Shown: positions 8,079 to 18,274, counted from the first letter of the stretch. The stretch: DNA of 64,000 nt from Roseibacillus persicicus (GCF_014651675.1 NZ_BMXI01000010.1:124001-188000), one strand, 5' to 3'. The notes: generated by a model from the letters alone, not told the origin. Numbers and translations: made by a program.

Positions 8079-10493
8079 ATGAGCGACGAGCGATACGAAA
8101 TTCGGGGGAAAATTGGTCAAGGAGGGGTTGGTGCTGTTTACCGGGCATTCGACCGCAATTTGAATCGTGAGGTTGCGATTAAAAGAGTTCTCACTGAGGA
8201 GGGGTTTGACCCGAAGAATAGTGAGGACGAGGCCACCAAAGCTCTCCTGAAGGAAGCGACCGCCCTGTGTTCGGTCCAGCATCCGCACATTGTGACCGTT
8301 TATGATGCGGGGGTGGACGATGATGGTCCCTATGTTGTGATGGAACTGCTTTCCGGTCGCACTCTCGACGAGATGGTCGAGCGCGGGACGATGACGTGGC
8401 CGGACTTTCGGGAAACGGCCATTCAGAGTCTGGAGGCACTGATTGCAGCCCAAGAGCTGGATCTCGTTCATCGCGACATCAAGCCCTCCAACGTGATGGT
8501 CACCTGGTTGCCGTCCGGAAAGTTTCAGGTCAAGCTGGTGGATTTCGGTCTCGCCAAGTTCTCGGCCAAGCCTTCTCTGCAGACCATTGACCATGGAGAT
8601 GCCGTATTTGGCTCCATACACTTCATGGCGCCCGAGCAATTCGAGCGCATTCATCTGGACCAGCGGACTGATATCTACTCGCTGGGTTGTGTCTTTTTCT
8701 TTTGCCTGACAGGGCAGTATCCCTTCGATGGAGAAACCGCTCCCATGGTGATGGCCGCGCACCTCCAGAACACCTTTACCCCACTGCAGACCTATCGTCC
8801 TGACTTGCCGGACTGGGTTTGTCAATGGGTGGAGTGGCACATCGCCCGGCAACCGGATGATCGTCCGCGCGATGCGCGTGAGGCTCTGGAGCGCTTTCTG
8901 GCCTTCGAGCAACCGGTCTCCCAGACTGCGCCAGTGGCAGTGCAGGCCGTCTCCGCCGCCAGTTTGCAAAGTCCGATGTCGCCTCAGCCGATCGATCCCA
9001 ACCTGCCTCCCAGTCGTTTGACTGGTCCAGTGCCGCTACATGCAGTGGCCTCCATGCAGGCATCCCAACCGGAAGCGGCCCCCGTGCCCGCACCCCAGGG
9101 AGTGCGTCTAATTACCGGTGCTCCCATCCCCGCGAACGAAGTGCCAACGCGGACTGATGCGGGGAATAGCGCTGCCCCTGGTCCTGTCGTCCCGCAACCC
9201 ATCACCCCTCCAGAAGGGGCCAAGCCTTCGGTCGAAACTGGAGCGCAGATGGTCCGAGAACTGACCGGACCAGTCCCGGTTCACGCCACGAGTCCGATTT
9301 CCGATTCCCCGCCGTTCCAACAGCCTGGAGCCGCCCAATCCGTCCCCCAAGCATCATCCCTCGATCCCACCATGTCAGATTCCCCCCAAGTCAATATTCC
9401 GAAAAAAGGTTCCCAGAACAACGGTATCAAGGTTGCCATCGCAGCGGTCCTTTTGGTCGCCATTGTGTTCGCCACCATCTTTTTGATCGATGCTGCCGGT
9501 AACAGTAAAAAGAAAGAAGAGCTGCAAGGGCTTATGAACCTGGCGGCGGATCCAACCACCAGAGAGATTCCTATCACGGAGGAAAACTTGGAAGGATTTC
9601 TCGCTGCTGCGGCCAGCATCGACTTTGATACTGAAAAGGGCGCGGTCTACCAGACCCTCTATCTATCGAAGGCCAGTGATGGAACCGATATTGATCGCCG
9701 CATTGCGGAATTTGCCGCCACGGAGAAGATCAGCGAGCAGATTCGAAGCAAGTTGTTTCAGGTCCTTGGGAAGCGTGGGAATGAGTCGTCCATTCCTTTC
9801 CTGGTGAAATATGCCAATGAAGGAGGCGACGAGAATTCGGTCGTTGCTGCCATTGACGCGACGGGGGAAAATCTTTCTTCGCGGTATCTCACTGACTTTT
9901 ACAAGATCATCGCAAATTCAAAGTCAGCCAACGTGCGGTCTGCCGCGGAACGGGCGATCAAGCGCCACCTGGTTTCGCAGACCAGCAACACGGCGGCGGC
10001 GAAGGATTTGCTGAAAGCCTTTGAGAACACCCTGGAACCAACCGTCAGGGAAGCCTACCTTCGTCTTCTCGGCGCGACCGGGACAGAGGAAGCCGAAGAG
10101 GCAGTGGAAATTGCGCTGAATTCGGAAGAGAATACCCTGAAGGTCTCGGGTTATGCCGCCCTCGCCAACTGGCGGGACGATTCCATGTTCGAGCGTCACT
10201 TCAGCGCCCTCCAGTCCGAGAATACCCGCTTCCTTCGCACTCACGCATTCGATTCCATGATCGCCTTCCTCAAGGGGGGAGCGGACTTCGACGAAGATAG
10301 AGAGGAAAAGATGTGGACCCAGCTTTCCAAGGACCTGCGCGATGAGCGGGAAAAGAAGGAATTCATCAGCACTCTGGCCCGGGGATCGGAAGATTGGGCC
10401 ATTGCTTTGATTGAGCCTTTCACCACGGACGAGAACGAAAGGACTTCCTTTTTGGCAGAAAAAGCGCTCGAAGCGATGGAACGGCGCAAATAG
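8079..10493 (+). CDS. Hanks-type serine/threonine protein kinase with membrane helix and HEAT-like tail
   Basis: The kinase domain covers about residues 6-285: Gly-rich loop GKIGQGGVGAVY, catalytic Lys35 (VAIKRV), HRD at 131-133 followed by IKPSN, DFG at 155-157 and APE in FMAPEQF, so it should be active. A Pro/Ala-rich linker (about 290-445) leads to one membrane helix at about 452-474. The remaining 330 residues outside the cytoplasm are helical repeats of HEAT/armadillo type. The ATG at 8079 starts directly before the kinase fold. This makes it a receptor-like signalling kinase typical of Planctomycetota and Verrucomicrobiota. Its signal and targets are unknown. Confidence 0.93.
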   Translation: MSDERYEIRGKIGQGGVGAVYRAFDRNLNREVAIKRVLTEEGFDPKNSEDEATKALLKEATALCSVQHPHIVTVYDAGVDDDGPYVVMELLSGRTLDEMVERGTMTWPDFRETAIQSLEALIAAQELDLVHRDIKPSNVMVTWLPSGKFQVKLVDFGLAKFSAKPSLQTIDHGDAVFGSIHFMAPEQFERIHLDQRTDIYSLGCVFFFCLTGQYPFDGETAPMVMAAHLQNTFTPLQTYRPDLPDWVCQWVEWHIARQPDDRPRDAREALERFLAFEQPVSQTAPVAVQAVSAASLQSPMSPQPIDPNLPPSRLTGPVPLHAVASMQASQPEAAPVPAPQGVRLITGAPIPANEVPTRTDAGNSAAPGPVVPQPITPPEGAKPSVETGAQMVRELTGPVPVHATSPISDSPPFQQPGAAQSVPQASSLDPTMSDSPQVNIPKKGSQNNGIKVAIAAVLLVAIVFATIFLIDAAGNSKKKEELQGLMNLAADPTTREIPITEENLEGFLAAAASIDFDTEKGAVYQTLYLSKASDGTDIDRRIAEFAATEKISEQIRSKLFQVLGKRGNESSIPFLVKYANEGGDENSVVAAIDATGENLSSRYLTDFYKIIANSKSANVRSAAERAIKRHLVSQTSNTAAAKDLLKAFENTLEPTVREAYLRLLGATGTEEAEEAVEIALNSEENTLKVSGYAALANWRDDSMFERHFSALQSENTRFLRTHAFDSMIAFLKGGADFDEDREEKMWTQLSKDLRDEREKKEFISTLARGSEDWAIALIEPFTTDENERTSFLAEKALEAMERRK

Positions 10494-10500
10494 TGCTCCA

Positions 10501-10515
10501 CATTCCGACGGAATG
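10501..10515. repeat. 15-bp palindrome between kinase and nucleoside transporter genes
   Basis: CATTCCG-A-CGGAATG is a perfect inverted repeat lying 24 bases before the transporter ATG. It could be an operator or a small hairpin in the leader. There is no T-run to call it a terminator. Confidence 0.45.
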
Positions 10516-10538
10516 GAGGTCCTTTAGAATCGTATCGT

Positions 10539-11741
10539 ATGACTGGACTTCTAGGGATCGCTGTTTTGCTCGGGTTGGGCTACTTGTTTTCGAAAGATCG
10601 GAAGGCCATTAAATGGCGAGCGGTGGGGGGCGCCTTTGCGATCCAGTTTCTCATCGCGGTCATCGTTCTCTTTGTCCCATGGGGGAGGGCCGCCTTACGC
10701 TGGATGAGCGAATTCGTCAGCGCCATCATCGGGGCGGGGCAGGAGGGGATAGATTTTCTTTTTGGCAATTTGGGGAATGGCTCCATCGGGTTCTTCTTTT
10801 TCATCAATGTCTTGCCCGTCATCATTTTCTTCAGCTCGCTCATTGCGGTGCTCTATTATTTGGGTGTGATGAATTGGGTCATCACTCTGTTGGGAGGCCT
10901 CGTGAGCAAGCTTCTCGGGACCAGTCATGCGGAATCCCTCTCGGCTACGGCCAATGTCTTTGTCGGTCAGACCGAGGCACCGCTTGTCGTCCGTCCTTAC
11001 ATTTCGGGTATGACCCGTTCGGAGCTCTTTGCGGTCATGGTGGGAGGACTGGCAAGCATCGCCGGCTCGGTGATGGCTGGATATGCCAGCATGGGGGTGG
11101 AGCTGAACTACCTCATCGCCGCGTCCTTCATGTCTGCGCCCGGTGGCTTGTTGTTTGCCAAGCTGCTGCTGCCTGAGACCGAGCAGCCGGTCCGCAAGGT
11201 GGAGGTCTACAAGGATGACGAGCGTCCAGCCAACGTCTTCGACGCTGCCGCGCAGGGGGCATCCAGCGGATTGAATCTGGCGCTCAATGTGGGTGCGATG
11301 TTGTTGGCTTTCATCGGGTTAATTGCGGTCATCAACCTGGGATTTGCCGAGGTGGGTTCGTGGTTTCAGGCCACTTGGTCGCTGGAAGGGCTCTTCGGCT
11401 GGGTCTTTGCGCCGGTAGTCTGGTTGATGGGGGTTCCATGGCACGAGGCTGCCAACGGCGGGAGCTTGATTGGCACGAAACTGGTCGCCAATGAGTTCAT
11501 CGCCTTCAAGTCCTTGGAGGGCTTTCAGGAAGCTGAAGCGATTTCGGGGCGTTCCCATGGTATTCTGACCTTCGCGCTTTGCGGTTTCGCCAACCTTTCT
11601 TCCATTGCCATTTTGCTGGGTGGACTCGGTGTGATGGCTCCCAACCGGCGTCCGGAAATTGCTAGGCTGGGGCTGTTCGCGGTCTATGCCGCAACCTGCT
11701 CCAATCTCATGAGCGCCTCGATCGCCAGTCTCTTTCTCTAA
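10539..11741 (+). CDS. Concentrative nucleoside transporter (CNT/NupC family)
   Basis: This inner-membrane symporter takes up nucleosides with H+ or Na+. The 400-residue product has the family's usual length and a series of membrane helices. The typical CNT segments are visible: [18 protein letters not shown] in the middle and [15 protein letters not shown] followed by [12 protein letters not shown] at the end. The gene is 45 bases after the kinase gene. Substrate preference cannot be read from the sequence. Confidence 0.93.
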   Translation: MTGLLGIAVLLGLGYLFSKDRKAIKWRAVGGAFAIQFLIAVIVLFVPWGRAALRWMSEFVSAIIGAGQEGIDFLFGNLGNGSIGFFFFINVLPVIIFFSSLIAVLYYLGVMNWVITLLGGLVSKLLGTSHAESLSATANVFVGQTEAPLVVRPYISGMTRSELFAVMVGGLASIAGSVMAGYASMGVELNYLIAASFMSAPGGLLFAKLLLPETEQPVRKVEVYKDDERPANVFDAAAQGASSGLNLALNVGAMLLAFIGLIAVINLGFAEVGSWFQATWSLEGLFGWVFAPVVWLMGVPWHEAANGGSLIGTKLVANEFIAFKSLEGFQEAEAISGRSHGILTFALCGFANLSSIAILLGGLGVMAPNRRPEIARLGLFAVYAATCSNLMSASIASLFL

Positions 11742-11810
11742 CATTACGCTCACGGGTTAGCATTGCGAATCCCGCCGCAATGCGGTTTGCTTTCTTCCAT
11801 GGGCGAGGTG

Positions 11811-12614
11811 ATGAGAATTTTTTTCTTGGGTGATATCGTGGGTGAACCAGGGCGCGAGGCGATTTACAAACGGTTGCCCAGTCTTCGCAAGGAGGAGGAC
11901 ATCGACTTTGTGATTGCCAATGGGGAAAACATCGCCGGAGGCAGGGGGATCACTCCCAAGCTGTCCATCGATCTTCTTCGGGCTGGGATCGCAGTCGTGA
12001 CGACGGGAGATCATGTTTGGGACCAGAAAGAGATCGTGGATTACTTTCCCACGGAACCGAGACTGCTTCGACCAATCAACTGGCCGGAAGGCACCACCGG
12101 TTCGGGAAGCGTGGTCTTGGAAACGGCAAAGGGGAAAGTGGGAGTGATCAATGCGCAAGGTCGCGTCTTTATCCAGCCTCCGCTGGAAGATCCATTCACC
12201 CGCACCGAGCGGGAAGTCCAACGGCTGCGCGAAGATGGGGTGAAGGTGATTTTCGTCGATTTTCACGCCGAGGCCACGAGCGAGAAGATTGCCTTCGGGC
12301 ATCATCTCGACGGAAAAGTCTCCGCTGTTGCCGGGACCCATACCCACGTGCAAACTGCCGATGAACGAATTCTCCCCGGAGGCACCGCCGTGATTACGGA
12401 TGCCGGAATGTGCGGGCCCCACTACTCGGTTCTCGGACGGGCAGTCGACAGCGTGGTCTGGCGTTTCCGCACCGGTATGCCGACCCGCTTTCCGATTGCG
12501 AAAGGACCGGTCGAGCTTGGAGGCCTCATCGTCGATGTGGATACCGAGACAGGGCAAGCGCTTGCCGTGAAGCGCTTTCGCGAAATCATCGACGAGGCTA
12601 CGCCCGCAACTTAG
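11811..12614 (+). CDS. TIGR00282/YmdB-family metallophosphoesterase
   Basis: YmdB-type proteins are dimetal phosphodiesterases linked to 2',3'-cyclic nucleotides and RNA turnover. The 267-residue product carries the full metal-binding set: FLGDIVGEPGR at the N-terminus, NGENIAGGRGIT, TGDHVWD, FVDFHAEATSEK and GTHTHVQTADE. The ATG at 11811 follows GGCGAGGTG, a good ribosome binding site; the longer upstream extension is not family-like. It is convergent with the ThuA gene. Confidence 0.93.
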   Translation: MRIFFLGDIVGEPGREAIYKRLPSLRKEEDIDFVIANGENIAGGRGITPKLSIDLLRAGIAVVTTGDHVWDQKEIVDYFPTEPRLLRPINWPEGTTGSGSVVLETAKGKVGVINAQGRVFIQPPLEDPFTRTEREVQRLREDGVKVIFVDFHAEATSEKIAFGHHLDGKVSAVAGTHTHVQTADERILPGGTAVITDAGMCGPHYSVLGRAVDSVVWRFRTGMPTRFPIAKGPVELGGLIVDVDTETGQALAVKRFREIIDEATPAT

Positions 12615-12640
12615 GTTCAGCGATTTGCCGGACTGGGGCT

Positions 12641-13627
12641 CTATTTCTTCGGCAGATTGGGCAAGTCGATTTCCGCGCTGGGGGTGGTGTCCGCCTTCAA
12701 ATCGCCGAGGGCGAACTGTAGTCCGGCTAAGTAGTGTTTGAGAACCAGAGGGTTCCAGTAGACCTCGTCGTTGTGGCCGAGGCTGCTATAGAATACCCTG
12801 CCTTTCCCCACCGATTGAACCCAAGAGACCGGGAGATCTCCCTTCTCCCGCTTTGGTTTCCCTTTAGGTTTATCGCTTTGTTCCGGGTCTAGGTTCAGGA
12901 GGATGCGAAGTTTGTCCCGGGTGGCGGTGCCTTCCGCAAATTGATAGATCTCGTCCTGAATTTGGAATTGCTCCATGCCCTCAAAGACAGGCTTGATGAC
13001 GGCATGTTCGGGATCTTCGACCACGATGGTGACGTTCGAGCGGGCGTTCCACGGATGGCCGTCGAAAACTCCGCCAATGGTCTCGGTATAGCGATGGTTG
13101 CCTTTGCAAGAGTCGGTGGCGGCGTGGATGCCTGCCAGTCCGCCTCCTTGTTCGACGTAGCTGACCAGGTTCTCGACCAAGCGATCGTTCTGTTCCTGCA
13201 GTTGCTTCCACTGCTCATCGCTAAACTTTTTGCGCTGGGATTTGGCGTTGGGCATAAAGACGTCGCCAGTGGTGTTGAACATTAGAACGGTGTCAAAAGT
13301 CTGGAGGGCTTCGGGCTCGAAGTTCTTCAGGTCATCGCTTACGACCGCTTCGTAAGCTCCAGTGCTCTCACCGAGCCTTTCGAGGGCGACTTTGCCGACT
13401 GGTATACAGCCATGGCGGAATCCGGAGGTGGCGCTGTAGACGAGTAATCGCCGTTTGGCCGTGGGCTCGACAATGGGTTGATCCGGAAGAGCATTTTCAA
13501 TTGCAGAGAGGCTCGATTCTTTGGGAGCTGGCTCATCGTGGCTAGGGTTCCAGTCTACGGTTTGGGCTTGGAGGGGAAGGAGGAGGGAGGGGAGAGTGAG
13601 GAGCAGGCTGATGCGGGTGATTTTCAT
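12641..13627 (-). CDS. Secreted ThuA-domain protein (trehalose-utilisation-like)
   Basis: The 328-residue product has a signal peptide at about residues 1-20 (MKITRISLLLTLPSLLLPLQA) and then a ThuA-like class I glutamine amidotransferase fold. Matching segments are RRLLVYSATSGFRHGCIP, FDTVLMFNTTGDVF, YVEQGGGLAGIHAATDS and PVSWVQSVGKGRVFYSSLGH near the end. In this phylum ThuA proteins occur with sugar oxidation genes, and here the divergent neighbour is a haem-binding dehydrogenase. The exact reaction is not known for the family. The ATG at 13627 was chosen because it starts the signal peptide. Confidence 0.88.
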   Translation of the reverse strand: MKITRISLLLTLPSLLLPLQAQTVDWNPSHDEPAPKESSLSAIENALPDQPIVEPTAKRRLLVYSATSGFRHGCIPVGKVALERLGESTGAYEAVVSDDLKNFEPEALQTFDTVLMFNTTGDVFMPNAKSQRKKFSDEQWKQLQEQNDRLVENLVSYVEQGGGLAGIHAATDSCKGNHRYTETIGGVFDGHPWNARSNVTIVVEDPEHAVIKPVFEGMEQFQIQDEIYQFAEGTATRDKLRILLNLDPEQSDKPKGKPKREKGDLPVSWVQSVGKGRVFYSSLGHNDEVYWNPLVLKHYLAGLQFALGDLKADTTPSAEIDLPNLPKK

Positions 13628-13868
13628 GGATATTTTTTGAGTCAAAGACTGTTTAGTGAACGTCTGAACTGCAGAGGAGTTTGCAAACATTAGCTCGCGA
13701 GCGGGAGCGGTAGACGTCGAGACGGGGGACTTAAAGGGCTTGTGCCGATTTTCGTCAAATGGTTGCGGAGAAACGCCTAGGGGAAAGGAAGAGGAGTGAC
13801 AGAACCGTGCCGAAATTCGCGTTTTTCTAGTCCATTTTCTCGACAGAGAATTCAACCACTTTAGTCAT

Positions 13869-16478
13869 TTGAATAAGAACACAATTTCTCTCACCGGTCT
13901 TGCTCTATCGCTTCTGTCTCCTTGGACTTTCGCCGAGACCGTAGCTACCGGCGGCAATCCCGCTGGAACCGAAATCTATCAGCGCGGTTACTTGAGCCAG
14001 GAACAGGCCCTCGAATCCATCGAACTCCAAGAAGGATATTCCCTGAAGCTCGTTCTCTCCGACCCCGATATTAAAGAGCCCGTCGCGATGGCTTGGGACG
14101 GCAATGGGGTGCTGTATGTGGTCGAGATGCGCACCTACATGCAGGACGCGGATGCCACTGGAGAGCAAAAGCCCACCTCACGAATTTCGCGCCACGAGGA
14201 TGTGGATGGGGACGGAATCTACGAGAAGCATTCGGTCTTCGTCGACAACTTGCTCTTGCCCCGCTTTGTTCTTCCCTTGGACGATCGGATCTTGGTGGGA
14301 ATTACCAACACGAAAGACCTTTGGACCTATCGGGATACGGATGGCGACGGGGTGGCGGACGAGGACGTCAAGGTCTTCGAAGGAGGCCCGCGCGGTGGCA
14401 ATATGGAGCATCAGGCCTCGGGCATGATATGGAATATTGATAACTGGCTCTACTGCACCTACGAGCCCTATCGCTTGCGTTTTGTGAACGGCAAAATGGA
14501 AAAAGAGGTTTTGCCCAAGGGCGAAGGTCAATGGGGATTGGGGAAAGATAATGTGGGGCGAATTTTTTATTCGAGAGCCGGTGGTGAACGTCCCGCAATC
14601 TCATTTCAACAGCCCATGATCTATGGCCCTCTCGAATTGGATCCGAAGCTCCAGGAGGCGCCCGGATTCCGCAATGTCTACCCGATCGCGGCAGTCCCGG
14701 ATGTGCAGGGCGGATTGCGCCGAGTTGGCGAGCATGGTGGTCTCAACCAGTTCACCGGAGGGGGCGGACAGTCCATCTATCGTGGCGACCGCTTGCCGGA
14801 GGATTTGCAGGGCAACCTCATCCTTCCCGAGCCTGTAGGCCGTCTGATTCGCCGGGCGAAAGTCACCCGCGAAGATGGCTACAGCGTGGTGAGTAATTAT
14901 TATGAGGAGGACGAGTTCGTTCGTTCGACTGACGTGAACTTCCGTCCGCTCTGGTCGGCGACTTCACCCGATGGCGCGATCATGCTTATCGATATGCACC
15001 GGGGAATCATTCAGCAGGGCAACTGGACCCGTCCGGGCTCCTACCTGAGGGGGGTGATCGACGAATGGGGATTGGCTGAGAATGTTGGGAAGGGGCGCAT
15101 CTATCGCTTGGAGCACACTTCATACGAGCCTGATGTGAAGCCTCGGATGTTAGACCAATCTACTAGCGAGCTAGTAGCCCACCTCTCGCACCCCAATGGT
15201 TGGTGGCGCGATACCGCCCAAAAGTTGATTGTTCTTCGCGAAGATGGGGCTTCGACTATTCCTGCGCTGGAGAAGCTGGCTCGGGAAGGACGCTCCGAGC
15301 TGGGTCGTCTGCATGCGCTCTGGACCTTGGAAGGTCTGTCGGCCGCCAAGCCTGAGTTGCTCTTGGACGCACTGAACGACTCGTCCTCAATCGTTCGCGT
15401 GGCAGCTGTGCGAATCTCCGAGCCCTATCTCAGCAGGGACCACGAAGTCTTGGCCGGAGCGATCCTGGGGAACTCTTACTTGCCCAAGGATATCGAGATG
15501 CAGTTGCAGGTATACAATTCTATCGCTTACTCAGCGACAACCCAAGCCAAGTTGGTTGAGTTTTCCGCAAAGCTTGAAAAGGCCAAGGCGGAGCACCCGG
15601 TCTTCAAGCGCCTGGCCGGAATGCATCGCGAAGTGGCGACTGCTAGAGCAGCTTCGGCGGCGATGCGAGCCCGCAACAAGTCCTTCGGTGAAGCGATGGA
15701 TAGAGGGAAGGTTGCTTACGAGCAGCTCTGCTTTGCATGTCATGGCGCGGATGGCAAAGGGGTGCCGATGCCAGGCGCGGCCGGCCAGCTCTTGGCTCCC
15801 TCTTTCGTAGGAAACCCACGCGTCGTGGGTTCGGATCACACTCCAATCCGCACTCTCCTTCATGGCCTGACAGGCGATCTGGATGGGAAGGAATATGAAG
15901 GTCTCATGGTAGGGATGGGCAATAATTCCGATGAGTGGATAGCTGATGTCGTGACCTATGTGCGCAATTCATTTGGGAACGAAGCCCCGCAAACAAGTCC
16001 CAAGACTGTTGCCGGTTTGCGTTCCCTGCACAGCAAGAGAACAGAGCCGTGGACCCAATCCGAGTTGGAAGCCATCGCACCCAAACCTTTGTCCCGAGAA
16101 GGGTGGAAACTGACAGCCAGTCATAATCAGGAGTCCTTGCCGGAAGCCATCGATGGGAAAGGCAAAACCCGCTACACGACAGGAGTCTCCCAGAAGAAGG
16201 GAATGTGGGTTCAGGTGGAGCTGCCCGAGTCGACTTGGCTCTCGGGCGTTAAGCTCGACTATGGCCCGTCCAAAAATGATGGGCCGGAGTATTACGCTCT
16301 TTACCTCTCTGAAGATGGCAAGAATTGGAAAAAGCCGGTAGCGGTAGGCAAGGCCCTTCAAAACAAGACCGACATCTTCTTTGCTCCCCAGAAAGCCCGC
16401 TTCGCAAAGATTGAAATTACGAACGCGACCACTCGTCTCTACTGGTCTATTCACGAGCTGGAGTTGCTGGGAAATTGA
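13869..16478 (+). CDS. PVC-type haem-binding dehydrogenase with HEAT repeats and cytochrome c
   Basis: This is an 869-residue exported protein. It starts with TTG at 13869, because the next downstream candidates would remove the signal peptide (NKNTISLTGLALSLLSPWTFA). The first 420 residues form a soluble-dehydrogenase-like propeller (VAMAWDGNGVLYVVEMRTY, QASGMIWNIDNWLY). HEAT-like repeats follow at about 430-610. A cytochrome c domain has CFACH at 621-625 (haem ligand Cys621, Cys624, His625). The tail (about 735-869) looks like a discoidin/F5-8C-type domain. Such fusions are typical of Planctomycetota and Verrucomicrobiota and probably oxidise sugars in the periplasm. DUF1080 follows 66 bases later. 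Confidence 0.9.
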   Translation: MNKNTISLTGLALSLLSPWTFAETVATGGNPAGTEIYQRGYLSQEQALESIELQEGYSLKLVLSDPDIKEPVAMAWDGNGVLYVVEMRTYMQDADATGEQKPTSRISRHEDVDGDGIYEKHSVFVDNLLLPRFVLPLDDRILVGITNTKDLWTYRDTDGDGVADEDVKVFEGGPRGGNMEHQASGMIWNIDNWLYCTYEPYRLRFVNGKMEKEVLPKGEGQWGLGKDNVGRIFYSRAGGERPAISFQQPMIYGPLELDPKLQEAPGFRNVYPIAAVPDVQGGLRRVGEHGGLNQFTGGGGQSIYRGDRLPEDLQGNLILPEPVGRLIRRAKVTREDGYSVVSNYYEEDEFVRSTDVNFRPLWSATSPDGAIMLIDMHRGIIQQGNWTRPGSYLRGVIDEWGLAENVGKGRIYRLEHTSYEPDVKPRMLDQSTSELVAHLSHPNGWWRDTAQKLIVLREDGASTIPALEKLAREGRSELGRLHALWTLEGLSAAKPELLLDALNDSSSIVRVAAVRISEPYLSRDHEVLAGAILGNSYLPKDIEMQLQVYNSIAYSATTQAKLVEFSAKLEKAKAEHPVFKRLAGMHREVATARAASAAMRARNKSFGEAMDRGKVAYEQLCFACHGADGKGVPMPGAAGQLLAPSFVGNPRVVGSDHTPIRTLLHGLTGDLDGKEYEGLMVGMGNNSDEWIADVVTYVRNSFGNEAPQTSPKTVAGLRSLHSKRTEPWTQSELEAIAPKPLSREGWKLTASHNQESLPEAIDGKGKTRYTTGVSQKKGMWVQVELPESTWLSGVKLDYGPSKNDGPEYYALYLSEDGKNWKKPVAVGKALQNKTDIFFAPQKARFAKIEITNATTRLYWSIHELELLGN

Positions 16479-16544
16479 GATTGTTGGGTTGCAGTGTGAG
16501 AAGATCGGTATTGCGCTGAGACCCACAAGCTGGTTCTGTAAAGC

Positions 16545-17333
16545 GTGATTAGTTCATCTCTTGTTCTTCTCGTTTCGAGTTGGGTTGCCGCCACCGGTGA
16601 GGAAGTTTCGTTGTTCAACGGAAAGGACTTTGAGGGGTGGCGACTCATCACGCGGAAGAGTGAAGCAGGGCTGGGCGAGAAGGTTTTTTCCATCACCAAG
16701 GAAGAGGAGATCCACGTTTACCGGGATTTTCCGGACGGGTATCAGCTCGACGAGGGGAAGGATGAGACACACGCCATCATGCTCACTGACAGGTCGTTCG
16801 AGAATTACCGCTTCAGCTGGGAGTATAGGTGGGGAGCGAAGAAGCTGAATAACTTTGGCAAGTATCAATACGATGCTGGCATGTTCTATCACGTGCAGAA
16901 GGGCAAAGTTTGGCCTCAGGGATTCGAGTATCAGATCCGTTACGATCACCGTTCAGAGAAGAATCACACTGGAGACGTTTGGAACTGCGGGGTGGGTTTC
17001 GAGTGGAGCAAAGGACCAAAGAATTCCTGGCTTTCCGAAGAGGAAGGAGGACGCCCGACTCCTCATGGGGGAGGAGAGCATTTAGCGAAGGCGGATGCTA
17101 AATTCCATGCGCTCGACGGGGAGTGGAATCAGTGTGAGGTCGTCGTGATGGGAAAGGATTTTGCGATTCATAAATTGAATGGTGAAGTGGTGAATGTGAT
17201 CACCAGGTTGGCCTTTTCATCGGGGCCAATCGCAATGCAGGCGGAAACCGCCGAGATCTTTTATCGGAATATGCGAATCGAAGAGTTCGAGAAGCCACGG
17301 TCTATGGATGAGTTCCTCGTGCAGAAGGATTGA
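16545..17333 (+). CDS. DUF1080 (3-keto-disaccharide hydrolase-like) secreted protein
   Basis: The 262-residue product begins at GTG 16545 with a signal peptide and then the family start SLFNGKDFEGWRL. Further DUF1080 features are the ENYRFSWEYRWG strand, GFEYQIRYD and the C-terminal GPIAMQAETAEIFYRNMRIEEF. The domain has a concanavalin/LamG-like fold. Some members hydrolyse 3-keto-glycosides, which fits the upstream oxidising dehydrogenase and the ThuA protein. The activity here is inferred from context. Confidence 0.9.
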   Translation: MISSSLVLLVSSWVAATGEEVSLFNGKDFEGWRLITRKSEAGLGEKVFSITKEEEIHVYRDFPDGYQLDEGKDETHAIMLTDRSFENYRFSWEYRWGAKKLNNFGKYQYDAGMFYHVQKGKVWPQGFEYQIRYDHRSEKNHTGDVWNCGVGFEWSKGPKNSWLSEEEGGRPTPHGGGEHLAKADAKFHALDGEWNQCEVVVMGKDFAIHKLNGEVVNVITRLAFSSGPIAMQAETAEIFYRNMRIEEFEKPRSMDEFLVQKD

Positions 17334-17407
17334 AGCAGGCGAAGGAGCATCAAGAGAGCGAATGGAGTAGAGTCGGCCGATTAAAGTGCGTCCAGTATTG
17401 GAAGATC

Positions 17408-17902
17408 ATGAAATTCCTGCCCTTTCTGTTAATCGGATTCACTTCAGTGGTTTTCGGTTCTGAACCGATTGTTGAAATTGATACAATCGGTGAACTTGCG
17501 AGCAGCGTCGACAGAAGGGTTGTTCTGGAAGGAGTTTACCTCAATCCGGGGAAAGGATTTCGAAGTGTTGATTGTGGCTTCATGCGGCTGAGGATTCGGG
17601 ATCACAGCTTCATGACCGAGTCAAAGGGAGGGGTCTCGATCGAAGAAATCAAAAGCGGGCAGAAAATAAGATTCGAGGCTGTCGTTCGGTTTTTTAAAGG
17701 GAGAAAATCGCCCGTGAAGAACCATCCTGTGGTTCAGGAAGAACGACCGCCAAAACAGACCATCGACGGTGTGGATTACTACGTCTATCCGCCATCATAC
17801 AGTATCGCTGAGGCCAAATTAATAGAGGTCGTCGAATCCGACGAAGAAGTTCACCTCCAGGTAGTTCCCAACCCGAAGTCGGAGGAGAAGGCCGAGCCTT
17901 AA
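17408..17902 (+). CDS. Secreted protein of unknown function
   Basis: The 164-residue product has a signal peptide at about residues 1-17 (MKFLPFLLIGFTSVVFG). The rest looks like a small all-beta OB-like domain (IDTIGELASSVDRRVVLEG, SGQKIRFEAVVRFFKG). I know no family for it. The ATG at 17408 was chosen over upstream in-frame codons because it starts the signal peptide. It follows DUF1080 by 74 bases and may be the end of that transcript. Confidence 0.6.
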   Translation: MKFLPFLLIGFTSVVFGSEPIVEIDTIGELASSVDRRVVLEGVYLNPGKGFRSVDCGFMRLRIRDHSFMTESKGGVSIEEIKSGQKIRFEAVVRFFKGRKSPVKNHPVVQEERPPKQTIDGVDYYVYPPSYSIAEAKLIEVVESDEEVHLQVVPNPKSEEKAEP

Positions 17903-18137
17903 TTCCGATTCACTAGTCCAGTCCACTCGTTCAGCGCAGCCAACGAGCGTCTCCGCTGCTGAGAGGCGAGATGGGTGCTTGAACGAGAGGGAGGGAACTA
18001 AGGCTGCGGAAGCTCTCCGATAGTGTGGCTCAGCTGGACTGAACCGATGGAGGTCTCCGGGCCTGCCTTTCCCAACTAGACCTGACTTCATTCTAATGGT
18101 CCGCCACAAAGTCTTCTTTCCGAGAGCCCGGAGAAAT

Positions 18138-18156
18138 CTTTTCGACTGTCGAAAAG
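18138..18156. promoter_or_regulatory. 19-bp perfect palindrome upstream of sigma-54 promoter
   Basis: CTTTTCGAC-T-GTCGAAAAG has two perfect 9-base arms around a single T. It lies about 105-120 bases upstream of the -24 element at 18260, a usual distance for an enhancer bound by a sigma-54 activator. The binding protein is unknown; it does not match the NtrC consensus. Confidence 0.5.
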
Positions 18157-18257
18157 CATAACTGGAAAGTGCAATCGAAATCGGAATTGCTTAATAATTC
18201 CTCGAATGATTTTAGTGATTTTGATTAGTCAAGTGTTTTTTTTGACGTCGTGATGCT

Positions 18258-18274
18258 TTGGCACACCAACTGCC
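18258..18274 (+). promoter_or_regulatory. Sigma-54 (-24/-12) promoter candidate before beta-barrel gene
   Basis: TTGGCAC at 18258-18264 and CTGCC at 18270-18274 give GG (18260-18261) and GC (18272-18273) separated by exactly 10 bases, as sigma-54 requires. The expected transcript start is near 18285, about 40 bases before the ATG. Confidence 0.65.
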
